Positions 1 to 6,088 of a stretch of DNA of 9,971 nucleotides are shown here, piece by piece (within the stretch, counting starts at the first letter, position 1; every line of letters begins with the position of its first letter). Source of the DNA: Cellvibrionales bacterium UBA4495 (GTDB taxonomy: Bacteria; Pseudomonadota; Gammaproteobacteria; Pseudomonadales; Porticoccaceae). The DNA lies in the NCBI GenBank assembly GCA_002388905.1, contig DGNJ01000031.1, positions 47,447-57,417 on the forward strand, written 5' to 3'. Under the pieces are notes generated by a model. That model saw only the letters and a list, made by a program, of their open reading frames with translations, did not search any database and was not told where the DNA came from. The translations under genes were made by a program, and so were the position numbers.

Positions 1-1041
1 GCTTATCCCCAGCCATCCCAGTTCCGCGCATACCGAGGCCCGCACCGGTGCGGCATGCTCGCCGATACCGCCGGTGAACACCAGGGTATCCAGCCCGCCC
101 AGGGCCGCCGCCAGCGAGCCCACTTCCCGCCGGATGCGGTAGCAGAACAGATCCACCGCCTGCCGGGCGCTGTCACTGCCGCTGGCCAGGAGTTCCCGCA
201 TGTCGTTGCTGAGACCGGAAACACCGAGCAGCCCGGACTCGTGGTAAAGGCAATGGCTGATCTCCCTCGCACTCATGCCCAGTTCTTCCAGCATGTACAG
301 GACAATGCCGGGGTCCAGGGACCCGCAGCGGGTGCCCATGGGCGGCCCCGGGAGGGTGGAAAAGCCCATGGTGGTGGCGATGCTGCGGCCATCCTCCATG
401 GCACAGAGGCTGGCGCCGTTGCCAAGATGGGCGACCACCGCCTTTCCGGGGTCGCCGGCGGCGATCAACTCGCCGGCGATATATTCGTAGGAAAGACCGT
501 GGAAACCATAGCCCCGGATACCGCGATCGTGGTAATGCCGGGGCAGGCCGTAGCGCGTGGCCAGTTCCGGCTGGCTGCTGTGAAACGCGGTGTCGAAACA
601 GGCCACCTGGGGCAGGTCTGGACAGAGGCTGGCAAAGGCGCGGATAGCCTCCAGGTTGTGGGGCTGGTGCAGCGGCGCCAGGGGGCAGAGCTTCTCCAGC
701 TCGGCCATTACCCGGTTATCGAGGACAGCCGGTTCCCGGAATTGCGTGCCGCCGTGTACCACCCGGTGGCCCACCGCCGCCATGACGGCGAGGAGGTCGC
801 GATCCCGGAGCCACCGGATGAGCACCTCGAGGGCGCTGTGATGATCCCGCGATTGTTCCGGGGTCAGCGAACGGGACGCCAGGACCTCGCCGTGGCTGTC
901 GGCCATGCGCAGGTGGGCGCGGTCGCCAATGCCCCCGAGCACACCCTGATAGATCGGCGAGAGGGTCGTCCCGTTTTCGTAGAGGGCGATCTTGATGCTG
1001 GATGAACCGCTGTTGATCACCAGCAAAGTGGCACGCGTCAT
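1..1041 (-). CDS. ackA: Acetate kinase, C-terminus cut by window edge
   Basis: Acetate kinase transfers phosphate between acetyl phosphate and ADP in the cytoplasm, making acetate and ATP, or runs in reverse to activate acetate. The minus strand reads open from ATG at 1041 to the window edge: 347 residues of a family of about 400, so the C-terminal end is missing. Visible motifs are the N-terminal phosphate-binding NSGSSSIK (residues 10-17), GHRVVHGG (91-98, with the substrate-binding Arg93), FDTAFH (149-154, catalytic Asp150), GFHG (179-182), HLGNGAS (205-211), MGTRCG (235-240, catalytic Arg238) and TGGIGEHA near 323-330. The family's usual FHGTSH is FHGLSY here. A purine-rich GGGGGGAA lies just upstream of the start. 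The ATG overlaps the TGA of the upstream acyltransferase gene (ATGA, 1038-1041), which indicates translational coupling. A propionate or butyrate preference cannot be excluded, but the motifs are of AckA type. Confidence 0.95.
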   Translation of the reverse strand, partial: MTRATLLVINSGSSSIKIALYENGTTLSPIYQGVLGGIGDRAHLRMADSHGEVLASRSLTPEQSRDHHSALEVLIRWLRDRDLLAVMAAVGHRVVHGGTQFREPAVLDNRVMAELEKLCPLAPLHQPHNLEAIRAFASLCPDLPQVACFDTAFHSSQPELATRYGLPRHYHDRGIRGYGFHGLSYEYIAGELIAAGDPGKAVVAHLGNGASLCAMEDGRSIATTMGFSTLPGPPMGTRCGSLDPGIVLYMLEELGMSAREISHCLYHESGLLGVSGLSNDMRELLASGSDSARQAVDLFCYRIRREVGSLAAALGGLDTLVFTGGIGEHAAPVRASVCAELGWLGIS

Positions 1042-2444
1042 GATTCCCCCCGGGTCTGGTATTGCCGCCACAGAACGGCCAGGGCCGAGGAGGCCAGGCG
1101 CGTTGCCGTGTTGTCGGCCCGGCTGGTGAGAATAACCGGTACCCTTGCCCCGAGGACGATACCCGCCCCCTCGGCACCGGCCAGGTATTCCAGTTGTTTG
1201 GCGAGCATATTGCCCGCTTCCAGGTCAGGCACCACCAGGATATCCGCCTGCCCGGCCACCGGCGACTCGATGCCCTTGATGGCGGCCGCCGCCACCGAAA
1301 TGGCGTTGTCGAAAGCCAGGGGGCCGTCCAGGACGCCGCCGGTGATCTGACGCCGGTCGGCCATCTTGCACAGGGCGGCGGCGTCGAGGGTGGAAGTGAT
1401 CTGCGGTGCCACGGTTTCCACCGCCGACAGGATGGCGACCTTGGGCACGTCGATAGCGAGGGCTTTGCCAAGATCAATGGCGTTGCGGACTATATCGGCC
1501 TTGTGCTCCAGTCCGGGGCTGATATTGAGAGCGGCGTCGGTAATAAACAGCGGGCGCCCGTGGCTGGGCACGTCGAAGGCGAAAACATGGCTCATGCGAC
1601 GGCCGGTGCGCAGCCCGGTGGTCTTGTCGAGAATGGGCTTCATGAGCTCGTCGGTATGGAGGCTCCCTTTCATCAGCGCCTCGGCGACGCCCTGGCGGAC
1701 AAGCTCCACGGCTTTCTCGGCCGCCTCGTGGGAGTGTTTTGTGTTGACCACCTCGATGCCGGCAAGATCGAGGCCGGCCTCTTCCGCACTGCTGCGGATT
1801 TTCTGCTCGGGACCCACCAGGATTGGCCGGATAAGACCCTCCCCGGCGCTGGTCAGCGCCCCCGCAAGCGAGGCGGTGTCCACGGGGTGGACCACGGCGG
1901 TGGGCAGTGGCGCCGTATCCCGGGCCCGGGCCCGGGCGGCGTGCAGGTATTTCTCGAAATGGGGATGTTCCTGGAGCAGGATTTCGGGCAGAGCCCAGCG
2001 CGGTCGGGTGATTTTTTCCGTGGGCGCAAGCACTTCCGCGGTGCCGTCAATGACCACCTCACCGTCATCGTTGGTAACCCGGCAATCGAGGGTTATGCGG
2101 TCCTTGCCGCCGTTCTTTTCCCTGACCCTGACCGTGGCCAGGACCCGGTCCCCCACGCCAATGGGCTTCAGGAAGCGCAGGAACTGGCTGAGGTAGACCG
2201 TGCCCGGGCCCGGAAGCTGGGTGCCCAGGATGGTGGAAATCATCGAACCGCCCCACATCCCGTGTGCCACCACCTCGTGGAAGCGGCTGTCCCGGGCGTA
2301 CTCCTCGTCCACGTGAGCGGGGTTGACGTCCCCGGACATGACCGCGAAGAGCTTGATATCCCGATGCGTGAGTTCTTTTTCCAGGCTGGCGCTGTCTCCC
2401 ACCTGGATCTCGTCGAATGTCCGGTTTTCGATCATTTCCCGCAT
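1038..2444 (-). CDS. Bifunctional MaoC-type enoyl-CoA hydratase / phosphate acetyl(butyryl)transferase
   Basis: This 468-residue fusion has two cytoplasmic enzyme domains. Residues about 8-140 form a MaoC/(R)-specific hydratase hot-dog domain, with the hydratase-2 signature SGDVNPAH (37-44; Asp39 and His44 are the expected catalytic pair) and HGMWGG (61-66). Residues about 160-465 form a phosphate acetyl/butyryltransferase domain with ITDAALNI (301-308), KMADRRQITGG (360-370), DGPLAFDNAIS (373-383) and LTSRAD (439-444). The large N-terminal regulatory part of E. coli-type Pta is absent. The compact domain reads most like phosphate butyryltransferase, so the acyl chain used (acetyl, propionyl or butyryl) is uncertain. 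The neighbour is acetate kinase with a 4-base overlap, which fits a transferase-kinase pair making ATP from acyl-CoA. The ATG at 2444 has GGGAA about 7 bases upstream; a second ATG three codons later is a less likely start. Confidence 0.93.
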   Translation of the reverse strand: MREMIENRTFDEIQVGDSASLEKELTHRDIKLFAVMSGDVNPAHVDEEYARDSRFHEVVAHGMWGGSMISTILGTQLPGPGTVYLSQFLRFLKPIGVGDRVLATVRVREKNGGKDRITLDCRVTNDDGEVVIDGTAEVLAPTEKITRPRWALPEILLQEHPHFEKYLHAARARARDTAPLPTAVVHPVDTASLAGALTSAGEGLIRPILVGPEQKIRSSAEEAGLDLAGIEVVNTKHSHEAAEKAVELVRQGVAEALMKGSLHTDELMKPILDKTTGLRTGRRMSHVFAFDVPSHGRPLFITDAALNISPGLEHKADIVRNAIDLGKALAIDVPKVAILSAVETVAPQITSTLDAAALCKMADRRQITGGVLDGPLAFDNAISVAAAAIKGIESPVAGQADILVVPDLEAGNMLAKQLEYLAGAEGAGIVLGARVPVILTSRADNTATRLASSALAVLWRQYQTRGES

Positions 2445-2650
2445 AAGGCAGTTCCCGTTTCCAAGATCAAGCGATGTTAGCTTACGATGATGGCAATTCA
2501 GTGTCGGTGTCCGCCACCGTCCACCGGTGGCCGTGGGAGTGATAGTAGTTCCACTGCGGCGCCGGGTACAGCGGGATTGCCCTGCGATTCCTTGACGGCG
2601 GTTCGGCGCTTACAGTTACATGGCCACTGGCATTGAGTCATCGGTTACCC
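2445..2650. promoter_or_regulatory. Divergent intergenic region between the acyltransferase and the MgtC-family gene
   Basis: This 206-base gap separates two divergently read genes, so it should hold promoters for both. Towards the plus-strand gene there is a good -35-like TTGACG at 2592-2597, but only poor -10 candidates around 2611-2621 (TACAGTTACAT). On the minus strand a -10-like TAACAT can be read, with only a weak -35 partner. A hairpin GCCACCG / CGGTGGC (2513-2519 and 2525-2531, five-base loop) lies in the middle and contains the palindrome CCACCGGTGG (2521-2530). That could be an operator or simply GC-rich chance. No further gene is visible. The promoter assignments are inference. Confidence 0.4.
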
Positions 2651-3949
2651 ATGGATCCCCAATACGAAACCCTGGTACGGAACTTCGGCCATATCGGCAT
2701 CGCCCTGGCCCTGGGCCTCCTTGTGGGCAGCGAGCGCGGCTGGTGGGCGCGGTCTCGGCAGGAGGGCGGCAGGATCGCGGGCATCCGCACCTTCGCGCTG
2801 CTGGGCCTGCTCGGCGGCATCGCCGCCACCGGCAGCAGCGCCCTGCCCGACTGGCAATCCCTGTTGTTTTGCGGCCTCGTGTTCCTGCCGGTGGCGACAT
2901 TGCTGATCGTGGCCTATGTCCAGGTTGCCCGTCGCAACCAGGATGTGGGCATGACCACGGAAGTGGCGGCGATGATTACCTACTGGCTGGGGGTCCTGCC
3001 GGCTTTCGACCTGGCGCTGCCGGCCGCTGCCAGTGCCGTGATCCTGGCCCTGCTCCTGCACCTCAAGGAGACCCTGCACAGCTGGTTGCAGCGGCTCGAT
3101 CGCGCCGAATTGCTGGGCACGCTGCAGTTCCTGATCGTGTCCGTGGTGTTGCTGCCGCTGCTGCCGGACGCCGGTTTCGGCCCCTGGGAGGCGTTCAATC
3201 CCTACCGGGTCTGGTGGATGGTGGTGCTTATTTCGGGGCTTTCGCTGCTGGGTTATTTCGCCATGCGCCTGGCCGGGCCAGGCAAGGGCATTCTGGCCAC
3301 GGCCCTTACCGGCGGCCTGATTTCCTCCACCGCCCTGACCCTGAGCCTGTCGCGGCTGCACGGGGAGATCCGCAACACCCGCATTGTGGCGGTGGGCATC
3401 CTGCTTGCCTGCGCCACCATGTTCGCCCGGGTACTGGTGGTGGTGGCCGTGCTCAAGCGGGAGATGGTTTTGCCGCTGTTGCCGGCCATGGCGACGGGTA
3501 TGCTGGCACTGGGCGCGGCGGGGCTGTTCTACTGGTGGCGGGGGGACAAGGATGCCGATACGGGCAAGCTGGAGGTTCGCAACCCCTTTCAATTGGTGCC
3601 GGCCCTGCAATTCGCCGCCCTGCTGGCTCTGGTAATGGTGGCGGTGGAAGCCCTGCGCCACTGGTTCGGCAATGCCGGGCTCTATCTTCTTTCAGTGATT
3701 ACCGGCGTTGCCGACGTGGACGCCATCGTCGTGTCCCTGGTGCCCAAGGCGGCCTCGGACCTGGAAGCCGGGACCGTCGTCCTGTGCGTGGCGCTGGCGG
3801 GTGCCACCAATACCCTGATGAAGGCGGTGTACTGCCGTGTTATCGCCGGTCCCGGGCTGGGCTGGCGGGTGCTGTGGCCCGCGCTTTTTTCCGCCGTGCT
3901 GGTATTGGCCTGCGCGCTATTGGTCCCCGTGGGTGCCTTTACTCGCTAG
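2651..3949 (+). CDS. MgtC/SapB family membrane protein with DUF4010 domain
   Basis: This is a 432-residue, very hydrophobic inner-membrane protein with roughly a dozen predicted membrane segments. The N-terminal part (about 10-140) is MgtC/SapB-like: GLLVGSERGWW (22-32) followed by GRIAGIRTFALLGLLGG (40-56), the conserved charged and glycine motifs of that family. The C-terminal half matches DUF4010 proteins, with TGGLISSTALTLSLSRL (220-236), NPFQL (311-315) and ITGVADVDAIVVS (350-362). MgtC relatives are linked to magnesium limitation and virulence in some pathogens, but the transport or regulatory role of the DUF4010 branch is not established, so no function is assigned. The start is uncertain. 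An in-frame TTG at 2633 would add six residues, and neither start has a clear ribosome binding site; I prefer the ATG. It stands alone between a divergent gap and a palindromic gap, with no obvious functional tie to its neighbours. Confidence 0.86.
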   Translation: MDPQYETLVRNFGHIGIALALGLLVGSERGWWARSRQEGGRIAGIRTFALLGLLGGIAATGSSALPDWQSLLFCGLVFLPVATLLIVAYVQVARRNQDVGMTTEVAAMITYWLGVLPAFDLALPAAASAVILALLLHLKETLHSWLQRLDRAELLGTLQFLIVSVVLLPLLPDAGFGPWEAFNPYRVWWMVVLISGLSLLGYFAMRLAGPGKGILATALTGGLISSTALTLSLSRLHGEIRNTRIVAVGILLACATMFARVLVVVAVLKREMVLPLLPAMATGMLALGAAGLFYWWRGDKDADTGKLEVRNPFQLVPALQFAALLALVMVAVEALRHWFGNAGLYLLSVITGVADVDAIVVSLVPKAASDLEAGTVVLCVALAGATNTLMKAVYCRVIAGPGLGWRVLWPALFSAVLVLACALLVPVGAFTR

Positions 3950-3951
3950 GT

Positions 3952-3989
3952 GACCGGCCGGTCGCCAATAGGCACTGGCGATTGGCCGG
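3952..3989 (+). repeat. Palindrome and overlapping hairpin downstream of the MgtC-family gene
   Basis: Two bases after the TAG stop comes a perfect 12-base palindrome GACCGGCCGGTC (3952-3963). It overlaps a hairpin TCGCCA / TGGCGA (3962-3967 and 3976-3981). An alternative longer fold pairs CCGG and CCAAT (3958-3961, 3965-3969) with ATTGG and CCGG (3981-3989). No T-run follows, so this is not a classical rho-independent terminator. It may weaken read-through into the crotonase gene or protect the upstream mRNA 3' end. The rest of the gap to 4043 holds only the ribosome binding site of the next gene. Confidence 0.45.
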
Positions 3990-4043
3990 GGGACCCTATA
4001 GCCTTTACCAGGCGAAAATCCGGCAATGTGGAGAGAGGCTCTT

Positions 4044-4832
4044 ATGACGACCAAGACAGTGCGACTGGACCGGGACGGTGCCGTCGCGACAATTACCCTG
4101 AATCGCCCGGACAATGGCAATGCCATCAATATCCCCCTGGCCCGGGAGTTGTACGAAGCCGCGATTCAGTGCCGCCTTGACGACAGCATCCGCTGCGTGG
4201 TGCTGACGGGAGCGGGGCGCATGTTTTGCGTGGGCGGCGATATCACCTGCTTTGCCGACGCGGGCGATGCCGTCCCCGCCCTGCTCGAGGAACTGACCAC
4301 CCACCTTCACGGGGCGATGGCCCAGTTGAGCCGGATGAACAAGCCCCTGGTAACTGCCATCAATGGCCCCGCCGCCGGCGCCGGCCTGGGCCTGTCGGTG
4401 CTGGGCGATATCGCCCTTTCCACCCCGGCGGCCCACTTTACCCTGGCTTATCCCGCCATCGGCCTGACCCCGGACGGCGGCGCCACCTGGCTGTTGCCGC
4501 GCCTGATGGGCCTGAGGAAATTCCAGGAATTCGCCCTGACCAACAAACGCCTGTCGGCGGAGGAGGCGGAATCCATGGACCTGGTGACCCGGGTGGTCGC
4601 CGCGAAAGACCTTGACCGGGAGACCGGCGCTATCGCCGGGCAACTGGCGCAATCCGCCACCGGGGCCCTGGGCAGGATCCGGCAACTGGTGTTGGACAGC
4701 CAAGGGACAAGCCTGGAAGCACAGATGGAAGCGGAGGCCACGGCCATTGCCGAGGCCGGGGCCAAGGCCGAGGCCAGGGAGGGTTTCGCCGCCTTTCTGG
4801 ACAAACGCAAGCCCGATTTTACCCGGTGCTGA
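4044..4832 (+). CDS. Enoyl-CoA hydratase/isomerase (crotonase) family protein, PaaG-like
   Basis: This 262-residue cytoplasmic crotonase-fold enzyme acts on an acyl-CoA thioester. The oxyanion-hole regions are RMFCVGGDI (59-67) and NGPAAGAGLGL (108-118). Aligned by eye to rat mitochondrial hydratase, the two catalytic glutamates are replaced: Glu144 by Gly116 and Glu164 by Tyr136. An aspartate in LTPDGGATWLLPRLMG (141-156, Asp144) matches the catalytic Asp of PaaG-type isomerases, and the surrounding stretch resembles E. coli PaaG. A double-bond isomerase (delta3-delta2 enoyl-CoA or ring-epoxide type) is therefore more likely than a plain hydratase; the substrate is unknown. The ATG at 4044 is chosen because GAGAGAGG (4031-4038) sits five bases upstream; an in-frame ATG at 4026 would bury that site. 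No phenylacetate-pathway genes are nearby. It may supply acyl-CoA metabolism together with the divergent acyltransferase operon, but that is inference. Confidence 0.92.
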   Translation: MTTKTVRLDRDGAVATITLNRPDNGNAINIPLARELYEAAIQCRLDDSIRCVVLTGAGRMFCVGGDITCFADAGDAVPALLEELTTHLHGAMAQLSRMNKPLVTAINGPAAGAGLGLSVLGDIALSTPAAHFTLAYPAIGLTPDGGATWLLPRLMGLRKFQEFALTNKRLSAEEAESMDLVTRVVAAKDLDRETGAIAGQLAQSATGALGRIRQLVLDSQGTSLEAQMEAEATAIAEAGAKAEAREGFAAFLDKRKPDFTRC

Positions 4833-4914
4833 CCCGGCCGGACGGGGACCCGCGCGCTTGTTTTCTAAAGGGCGCCACAAACGATCTTTACCACGTCGCA
4901 TCCCAGTGACCGCG

Positions 4915-4979
4915 AAACCCGGTTGGGCAAGGCCCGGCTCCCTGTCCTATATTTAGGACAAAGTCGGGCTGCCGGGTTT
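4915..4979 (+). promoter_or_regulatory. Triple nested inverted repeat immediately upstream of nuoA
   Basis: Three pairs of complementary arms are nested. The outer pair is AAACCCGG (4915-4922) with CCGGGTTT (4972-4979). The middle pair is GCCCGGCT (4932-4939) with AGTCGGGC (4962-4969), with one G-U wobble. The inner pair is TGTCCTA (4943-4949) with TAGGACA (4954-4960) around a TATT loop. As RNA this would make one extended stem of about 23 pairs with asymmetric internal loops, ending five bases before the nuoA ATG and covering the ribosome binding region. It is followed by a short T-run (4977-4980), so it could also act as a terminator or attenuator for the upstream gene. As DNA, the inner repeat contains a -10-like TATATT (4948-4953) with a TTGGGC (4923-4928) 19 bases upstream, and so could be an operator over a promoter. 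The repeats are seen directly; the role is inference. Confidence 0.6.
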
Positions 4980-4984
4980 TGGTT

Positions 4985-5395
4985 ATGGATGTCTATGCGA
5001 TTTCACAAGGACAATTGTGGTCCTTCGCCATTTATGCGGGGGCGGTCTTCCTTCTGGTGGGCGCCATGCTCGCCGTCGGTCGGTTGGCGGGGCAGCGCCG
5101 CCACGAAAAGGCCACGGACGAGCCCTTCGAGTCCGGTATCGTGTCTGTGGGCGATGCCAGGTTGCGGCTGTCCGTATCCTATTTTGTCGTCGCCATCCTC
5201 TTTGTGATCTTCGATCTCGAAGTCATTTTCCTGTATGCCTGGGCCGTGGCCTTCGTTGACGTGGGTCTCGCCGGCTTTATCGGCGCTTTGGTATTTATCG
5301 GCGTCCTGCTGGCGGCACTCGCCTACGAATGGCGCGTGGGCGCCGTGGACTGGGGCCCCCGGCAGCGCAGTCTGCACGAACGGGAGGATCGTTAA
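4985..5395 (+). CDS. nuoA: NADH-quinone oxidoreductase subunit A
   Basis: NuoA is a small inner-membrane subunit of complex I that sits at the junction between the quinone-binding arm and the membrane pump. The 136-residue product has three membrane segments (about 13-35, 65-88 and 95-117). It carries the family marks EPFESG (46-51) in the first loop and [11 protein letters not shown] (76-86) in the second helix, including the conserved acidic residues Asp77 and Glu79. It opens the nuo operon, and its TAA shares one base with the nuoB ATG (TAATG). The ATG at 4985 is taken as start. An in-frame TTG at 4979 would add only two residues. No good Shine-Dalgarno is visible, because the region is filled by the inverted repeat described above. 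Confidence 0.97.
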   Translation: MDVYAISQGQLWSFAIYAGAVFLLVGAMLAVGRLAGQRRHEKATDEPFESGIVSVGDARLRLSVSYFVVAILFVIFDLEVIFLYAWAVAFVDVGLAGFIGALVFIGVLLAALAYEWRVGAVDWGPRQRSLHEREDR

Positions 5396-6045
5396 TGGCG
5401 TGGACGCTGACCAGGGCCGGCCAATCGCCCACCGGTGACAAGGGCGCCGGCGATGGGGACAGCGCCCTGGAAGATTACGTCAAAAAAAGCGTCGTTACCG
5501 CCAAGCTCGAAGAACTGCTGGCCTGGGGTCGCAAGAATTCCCTCTGGCCGTTCAATTTCGGCCTGTCCTGCTGCTATGTGGAAATGGCCACGGCCCTCAC
5601 ACCCCGTCACGACATGGCCCGGTTCGGCGCCGAGGTGATAAGGGCCACTCCCCGGCAGGCGGATTTGATCATCATCTCGGGCACCGTGTTCATGAAAATG
5701 GCGCCGGTGATCAAGCGCCTCTACGAACAGATGGTGGAACCGCGCTGGGTGATTTCCATGGGCTCCTGCGCCAATTCCGGCGGCATGTACGATATTTACA
5801 GCGTCGTGCAGGGCGTGGACAAGTTCCTGCCCGTGGATGTCTATGTGCCCGGCTGCCCGCCCCGGCCTGAGGCGCTGCTGCAGGGACTGACCCTGCTGCA
5901 GGATGCGGTGGGCTCGGACCGGCGGCCGCTGAGCTGGATGGTGGATGGCAACAGGGTCTATCGGGCCCCGCGGGAGAGCCAGCGCGATCGGTGGCGTGAG
6001 CAACGCATGGCCGTGACCACACTGAGAAGTCCCGACGACGTCTGA
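5395..6045 (+). CDS. nuoB: NADH-quinone oxidoreductase subunit B (N2 cluster subunit)
   Basis: NuoB holds the [4Fe-4S] cluster N2, the last cluster of complex I, which passes electrons to quinone at its interface with NuoD. The protein has 216 residues, close to the usual 220 of E. coli. The four cluster ligands are visible: the tandem Cys59-Cys60 in [10 protein letters not shown] (56-65), Cys125 in [11 protein letters not shown] (123-133) and Cys154 in [12 protein letters not shown] (151-162). The frame is open upstream to 5329, inside nuoA, but ATG 5395 is preceded by GGGAGG (5382-5387) at seven bases and the product then has family length. The variable N-terminal 35 residues are polar. The stop overlaps a small hairpin (6044-6059). 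Confidence 0.98.
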   Translation: MAWTLTRAGQSPTGDKGAGDGDSALEDYVKKSVVTAKLEELLAWGRKNSLWPFNFGLSCCYVEMATALTPRHDMARFGAEVIRATPRQADLIIISGTVFMKMAPVIKRLYEQMVEPRWVISMGSCANSGGMYDIYSVVQGVDKFLPVDVYVPGCPPRPEALLQGLTLLQDAVGSDRRPLSWMVDGNRVYRAPRESQRDRWREQRMAVTTLRSPDDV

Positions 6046-6059
6046 AACCAAAAGGTTTC
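6044..6059 (+). repeat. Short hairpin overlapping the nuoB stop codon
   Basis: GAAACC (6044-6049) and GGTTTC (6054-6059) form a perfect six-base stem with an AAAA loop, beginning inside the TGA stop of nuoB. It lies in the 43-base gap before nuoCD. It lacks a T-run and is AT-richer than the surroundings. It may be an mRNA-processing or stability element or chance. Confidence 0.4.
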
Positions 6060-6088
6060 GATAACCGGAAAAACCAGAGTCAGAGTCA

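Noticed and set aside
55..1005. 316-codon open frame on the plus strand opposite ackA
   Set aside because: The minus strand encodes a clear acetate kinase through the whole stretch. The plus frame has low-complexity, Gly/Ala/His-rich composition typical of antisense of GC-rich genes.
1062..2480. 472-codon open frame opposite the MaoC/phosphate acyltransferase gene
   Set aside because: Long only because stops are rare in the antisense of high-GC codons. There are no recognisable motifs, while the minus strand has two well-defined enzyme domains.
2531..2545. Additional REP head (GTGGGAGT) in the divergent gap
   Set aside because: It is followed by no REP-type GC hairpin and shares only the first seven bases, so it is likely chance.
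2645..3661. 338-codon minus-strand frame opposite the MgtC/DUF4010 gene
   Set aside because: The composition is extremely Gln/His/Gly-rich, which is the antisense shadow of a hydrophobic Leu/Ala-rich membrane protein.
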